A stretch of DNA of 32,040 bases from Pseudomonadota bacterium (GTDB lineage Bacteria; Pseudomonadota; Alphaproteobacteria; Sphingomonadales; Sphingomonadaceae): contig JAEZQR010000218.1 in the NCBI GenBank assembly GCA_023413015.1, positions 1 to 32,040 of the forward strand. The letters are read 5' to 3'. Under the pieces are notes generated by a model. The model saw nothing but the letters and a program-made list of their open reading frames with translations. It was not told where the DNA came from and searched no databases. Position 1 is the stretch's first letter. Each line of letters begins with the position of its first letter. A program made the translations under genes and the position numbers. Shown piece after piece: positions 30,880-32,040 of this stretch.

Positions 30880-31716
30880 TTAGTTCTTGAGCTTCCATCC
30901 CGTCTGCAGCAGCCGATAGCACACCGCCCACAGTACGATATTGATTGCCAGCAGCATGATGCCCCCCAGCGTCGGATCGCCGTCGGAGATGCCGATGAAG
31001 CCGTAGCGGAAGCCACTGATCACGGCGTGGAAGGGGTTGTAGTAGCTGATCGCCTGCCACGGCTGCGCCAGCCGGTCGATCGCGTAGAAGGTGCCCGAGA
31101 GCAGCGACAGCGGCTGGACGACGAAGTTGGTGACGGCGGCGGCGTGGTCGAACTTCTCCGCCCAGATGCCGGTCAGCACGCCGAGCAGACCCAGCATCAC
31201 CGCGCCCATCGTGCCGAAGTAGAAGACCGCCAGCGGATGACGGATGGTGACGTGCACGTCCGGCCAGAGCAGCATCGCGACCCAGACGGCAGCGCCGACG
31301 AGCCAGGCGCGGGTCAGAGCGCCCGCGACATAGGAGACCAGCAGCTCGCCGGAAGAAAGCGGCGGCATTAGCGAATCGATGATCGTGCCCTGCACCTTGC
31401 CGATCAGGATCGAGGACGAACTGTTGGCGAAGGCGTTCTGGACCATGCCCATGACGATGAGGCCGGGGGCGAGGAAGTCGTTGAACGGCACGCCCATCAT
31501 GGCGCGATTCCCGCGGCCCAGCGCCACGGTGAAGATGGCCAGAAACAGCAGCGTGGTGATCGCCGGCGCCCAGACCGTCTGAAGCTGCACCTTGAAGAAA
31601 CGGCGCACTTCCTTCAAATAAAGCGTCGCCAGACCCTGCCAGTTGATGAAGGGGATGACCATCACCCCCGGTTCGGCTCGGCCAGCCTGCGGCACTTTGG
31701 CATTCCCGTCAGTCAT
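30880..31716 (-). CDS. ABC-2 type transporter permease (YadH-like)
   Basis: The 278-residue protein has six hydrophobic helices typical of ABC-2 permeases, starting after FINWQGLATLYLKEVRRFFK. It has the GLIVMGMVQNAFANSSSS segment and the late signature LSGTFYAIDRLAQPWQAISYYNPFHAVISGFRYGF. ATG 31716 is used; ATG 31662 is an alternative. No ATPase gene is next to it within the window. It may export a lipid or polymer. It is divergent from gcrA, separated by 77 bp. Confidence 0.9.
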   Translation of the reverse strand: MTDGNAKVPQAGRAEPGVMVIPFINWQGLATLYLKEVRRFFKVQLQTVWAPAITTLLFLAIFTVALGRGNRAMMGVPFNDFLAPGLIVMGMVQNAFANSSSSILIGKVQGTIIDSLMPPLSSGELLVSYVAGALTRAWLVGAAVWVAMLLWPDVHVTIRHPLAVFYFGTMGAVMLGLLGVLTGIWAEKFDHAAAVTNFVVQPLSLLSGTFYAIDRLAQPWQAISYYNPFHAVISGFRYGFIGISDGDPTLGGIMLLAINIVLWAVCYRLLQTGWKLKN

Positions 31717-31793
31717 GGATGAGGGGCTTAGACGGTCGTTTCTTGCGTCGCAAGCGCATGGGAGCGACCGAACAATCGAACAGGATTTCGTTT

Positions 31794-32040
31794 ATGTCGT
31801 GGACCGACGAGCGCATCGAGCAGCTCAAGCAGCTTTGGGAAAACGGCCTGACGGCCAGCCAGATCGCCGACAAGCTCGGCGGCGGCCTGAGCCGCAATGC
31901 GGTGATCGGCAAGGCGCACCGTCTGGGCCTCAAGTCGCGTCCGTCGCCGGTGAAGGCCGGCGAGGCCGTCGATCCGCCGGCCGATCCGCCCGCGGCTGCC
32001 GCTGCGGCTGCACCGGCCGCGACGAGCGCGGGCGATCCGC
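31794..32040 (+). CDS. gcrA: GcrA cell cycle regulator (partial, runs off the window)
   Basis: The first 82 residues match GcrA: SWTDERIEQLKQLWENGLTAS, QIADKLGGGLSRNAVIGKAHRLGLKSRPSP. GcrA binds sigma-70 holoenzyme and acts at CcrM-methylated GANTC promoters in Alphaproteobacteria. After the HTH the linker is Ala/Pro-rich. No GANTC was seen in the 77-bp promoter region shared with the ABC permease. Confidence 0.96.
   Translation, partial: MSWTDERIEQLKQLWENGLTASQIADKLGGGLSRNAVIGKAHRLGLKSRPSPVKAGEAVDPPADPPAAAAAAAPAATSAGDP

Overview
The window looks like chromosomal DNA of a sphingomonad (Sphingomonas or a close relative, Alphaproteobacteria). The evidence is the high GC content, a GcrA cell-cycle regulator at the right end, the order argD-argF-hslO, the pair metZ-apaG, a FixLJ oxygen-sensing pair, and one promoter of the alphaproteobacterial general-stress type (GGAAC-N16-CGTT). 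No tRNA, rRNA, CRISPR array or complete insertion sequence was seen.

Region 1 (about 1-12.2 kb) is accessory and surface-related. It holds a nucleotidyltransferase/P-loop kinase, a large DNRLRE and beta-propeller protein, an ExoY-type initiating sugar transferase behind an AT-rich promoter region, and a possible small membrane protein. A tight minus-strand set follows: a small protein with a twin-arginine-like leader and a Gly/Asn/His repeat tail, a fused PqqD-like/HPr-kinase-like protein, and a PF14907-type nucleotidyltransferase. A sulfotransferase, a small P-loop kinase and two LuxR-type regulators complete it. The small-protein/PqqD-HprK/nucleotidyltransferase set is the best candidate here for an undescribed peptide- or protein-modifying system.

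Region 2 (about 12.4-25 kb) looks like a low-oxygen and stress island. It contains a decayed Mg2+-type P-type ATPase, an LPG-synthase-TM family membrane protein, a PEBP/YbhB protein, a Crp/Fnr (FixK-like) regulator, glutamine-dependent NAD synthetase, a universal stress protein, Hsp20, a flavodoxin-fold oxidoreductase, and a heme-PAS FixL with FixJ. Three promoter regions carry the same element, two CGTA half-sites exactly 10 bp apart, which I propose as the FixJ (GerE-type HTH) operator. An Fnr/FixK-like box (TTGAT-N4-GTCAA) lies before the PEBP gene. The fixJ reading frame runs without a stop into metZ, so the two genes form one 653-codon frame.

Region 3 (about 24.9-32 kb) is core genome: apaG, a DUF3617-like secreted protein, hslO, argF, argD, a membrane diguanylate cyclase, an ABC-2 permease and the start of gcrA. 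A clear intrinsic terminator sits only 27 nt before the argD start codon and suggests attenuation of the arginine operon. Two gene remnants (the ATPase at 12.4-12.8 kb and a glycosidase-like N terminus near 20.1 kb) show that the island is decaying.
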